DNA of 5,515 bases from JAZBPO01 sp036351675 (GTDB lineage Bacteria > Pseudomonadota > Gammaproteobacteria > Pseudomonadales > Azotimanducaceae): contig JAZBPO010000443.1 in assembly GCA_036351675.1 (NCBI GenBank), positions 1-5,515 on the forward strand, in the 5' to 3' direction. Positions within the stretch are counted from its first letter, which is position 1. Each line of letters starts with the position of its first letter. The position numbers and the translations under genes were made by a program. Positions 4,718 through 5,515 of the stretch are shown in pieces. The notes under the pieces are model-generated. The model saw only the letters and a program-made list of their open reading frames with translations. It was not told the DNA's origin and made no database searches.

Positions 4718-5515
4718 AAGTCGATGGGCTTGGTCATCACCACACGCGTGACCTGCTTGGCTTCGAAGCGGAACATGCGGATGCGCTGCAGCAGGCGACT
4801 TTCGAGCGTCGCGTCGCCCAGTTCGCTCGACAGCATCTCGACTGCAGAGACGCTGCCGTCGGGCTCGATCACGAGCTGCACGACGAGCTTGCCCTGCAGC
4901 GTCGGATCCTGCCGGAGCGCGCGGTCGTAGAGCGCGTAGATCGCGCCCTTGTTGCGGTCGAAGACGCGCTCCACCTCCTCGCGACTGCGCGGCGACGGCC
5001 CTGCGGGCTCGCCCTCGCCGCCCTCGGCCCCGCTGGCCGCGGCGCCGTTCGCGGCGACGGTGCTCGCGACCCGTTGCGTCTCGCGGCCGTCCAGCCCCGA
5101 GCCACCGGTCTCCCGGCTCAGCGACGAGGTGTCCACGCCGCCGCTGCTGGCGGTCGTCTCCCGGGCGACGATGTTGCGCTCGCTCCGCTCGGCGGCGCCG
5201 ACACGACCGATGCGCGCCTGTGTCTCGGTGACCGCACCGAGCGCGCTGTTGTCGCGCAGCGACGCCAGTGCGTCCGCGAGCGGCAGGAGCCCGGCGGCCG
5301 ACGCCTCCTCACGTGCCTCGGCGACCCGATCGACCTCGACCGGCGGCACCGGCTCCGGCGGCGCCTCCACGGGGGCCTCGGCGACGACAGGGGCCGGGAC
5401 CGGCGTCGGCACCGGTGCCGGCAGCGGTTCCGGTACCGGCGCGGGCGCCGGGGGCGGCGTCTCGGCCACCGGGCGCGGCGGCGGGGGCGGCGGTTCGGGC
5501 GGTTCCGGTGGCGGA
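4705..5515 (-). CDS. TonB-like energy transducer with AgmX/PglI-type C-terminal domain (N-terminus beyond the right edge)
   Basis: The frame is open to the window edge, so the start lies outside; 269 residues are visible. Visible residues 1 to about 62 are a Pro/Ala/Val/Glu-rich linker (PPPEPPEPPPPPP, PAPVPEPLPAPVPTPVPAPV) of the kind that spans the periplasm in TonB proteins. Next comes a polar segment (about 63-175) with a short helix, LLPLADALASLRDN (76-89), then low-complexity Ser/Gly/Ala sequence. The C-terminal domain (about 178-269) reads REEVERVFDRNKGAIYALYD, then LQGKLVVQLVIEPDGSVS, then RIRMFRFEAKQV, and ends KPIDFFPA. This matches the AgmX/PglI variant of the TonB C-terminus (one strand-rich domain with Gly-Lys-Val and Asp-Gly-Ser-Val turns). 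Such proteins couple the proton-motive force from ExbB/ExbD or TolQ/TolR channels to outer-membrane or envelope processes. The channel genes and the N-terminal anchor helix would be expected to the right. A GTG within the linker (5469) is not the true start, because linker sequence continues upstream. Confidence 0.88.
   Translation of the reverse strand, partial: PPPEPPEPPPPPPRPVAETPPPAPAPVPEPLPAPVPTPVPAPVVAEAPVEAPPEPVPPVEVDRVAEAREEASAAGLLPLADALASLRDNSALGAVTETQARIGRVGAAERSERNIVARETTASSGGVDTSSLSRETGGSGLDGRETQRVASTVAANGAAASGAEGGEGEPAGPSPRSREEVERVFDRNKGAIYALYDRALRQDPTLQGKLVVQLVIEPDGSVSAVEMLSSELGDATLESRLLQRIRMFRFEAKQVTRVVMTKPIDFFPA

Noticed and set aside
5336..5515. CRISPR array or tandem repeat locus
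   Set aside because: The repeated CCGG-type units are degenerate, have no spacers, and are explained by Pro/Ala/Val/Glu codons of the TonB-like linker.

Overview
The window is G+C-rich chromosomal DNA (by eye about two thirds G+C) with tightly packed genes. It reads as a gammaproteobacterium with a high-G+C genome. The evidence is a long-form (two-domain) QueF, an ABC exporter pair very close to Escherichia coli YadG/YadH, a small protein resembling the Pseudomonas PA2817 family, and a TonB-like protein with an AgmX/PglI-type C-terminus. I see no mobile element, tRNA, rRNA, CRISPR array or phage gene. The gene set looks like ordinary core or soft-core chromosome, not a genomic island.

Layout, left to right. 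(1) Positions 1-601, minus strand: the N-terminal 200 residues of an uncharacterised multi-pass membrane protein that runs off the left edge. (2) A 73-bp divergent spacer, then 675-1397, plus strand: a left-handed beta-helix (hexapeptide-repeat) acyltransferase with a GTG start and a good Shine-Dalgarno sequence. (3) A minus-strand block transcribed right to left: yadG-like ATPase (4128 to 3178), yadH-like permease (3191 to 2358, overlapping yadG by 14 bp), a 119-bp spacer, then queF (2238 to 1414). queF converges on the acyltransferase with 16 bp between the stops. (4) A 189-bp divergent spacer with a candidate yadG promoter, then 4318-4665, plus strand: a 115-residue PA2817-like protein. (5) A convergent 39-bp gap, then 4705-5515, minus strand: the C-terminal 269 residues of a TonB/AgmX-like energy transducer that runs off the right edge. 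Its stop codon sits exactly in the loop of a perfect 10-bp hairpin.

How the genes work together. YadG and YadH should form one ABC-2 type exporter (ATPase plus membrane subunit) of unknown substrate. QueF makes preQ1 for queuosine tRNA modification and may be co-transcribed with the exporter, or may use its own weak promoter in the spacer. The TonB-like protein would normally work with ExbB/ExbD (TolQ/TolR)-type proton-channel proteins, presumably encoded beyond the right edge. The acyltransferase and the left-edge membrane protein have no visible pathway partner here.

I found no convincing new multi-gene system. The points most worth a second look are the hairpin with a stop codon in its loop, the inverted repeat over the yadG promoter, the exporter-queF linkage, and two conserved-looking proteins of unknown function.
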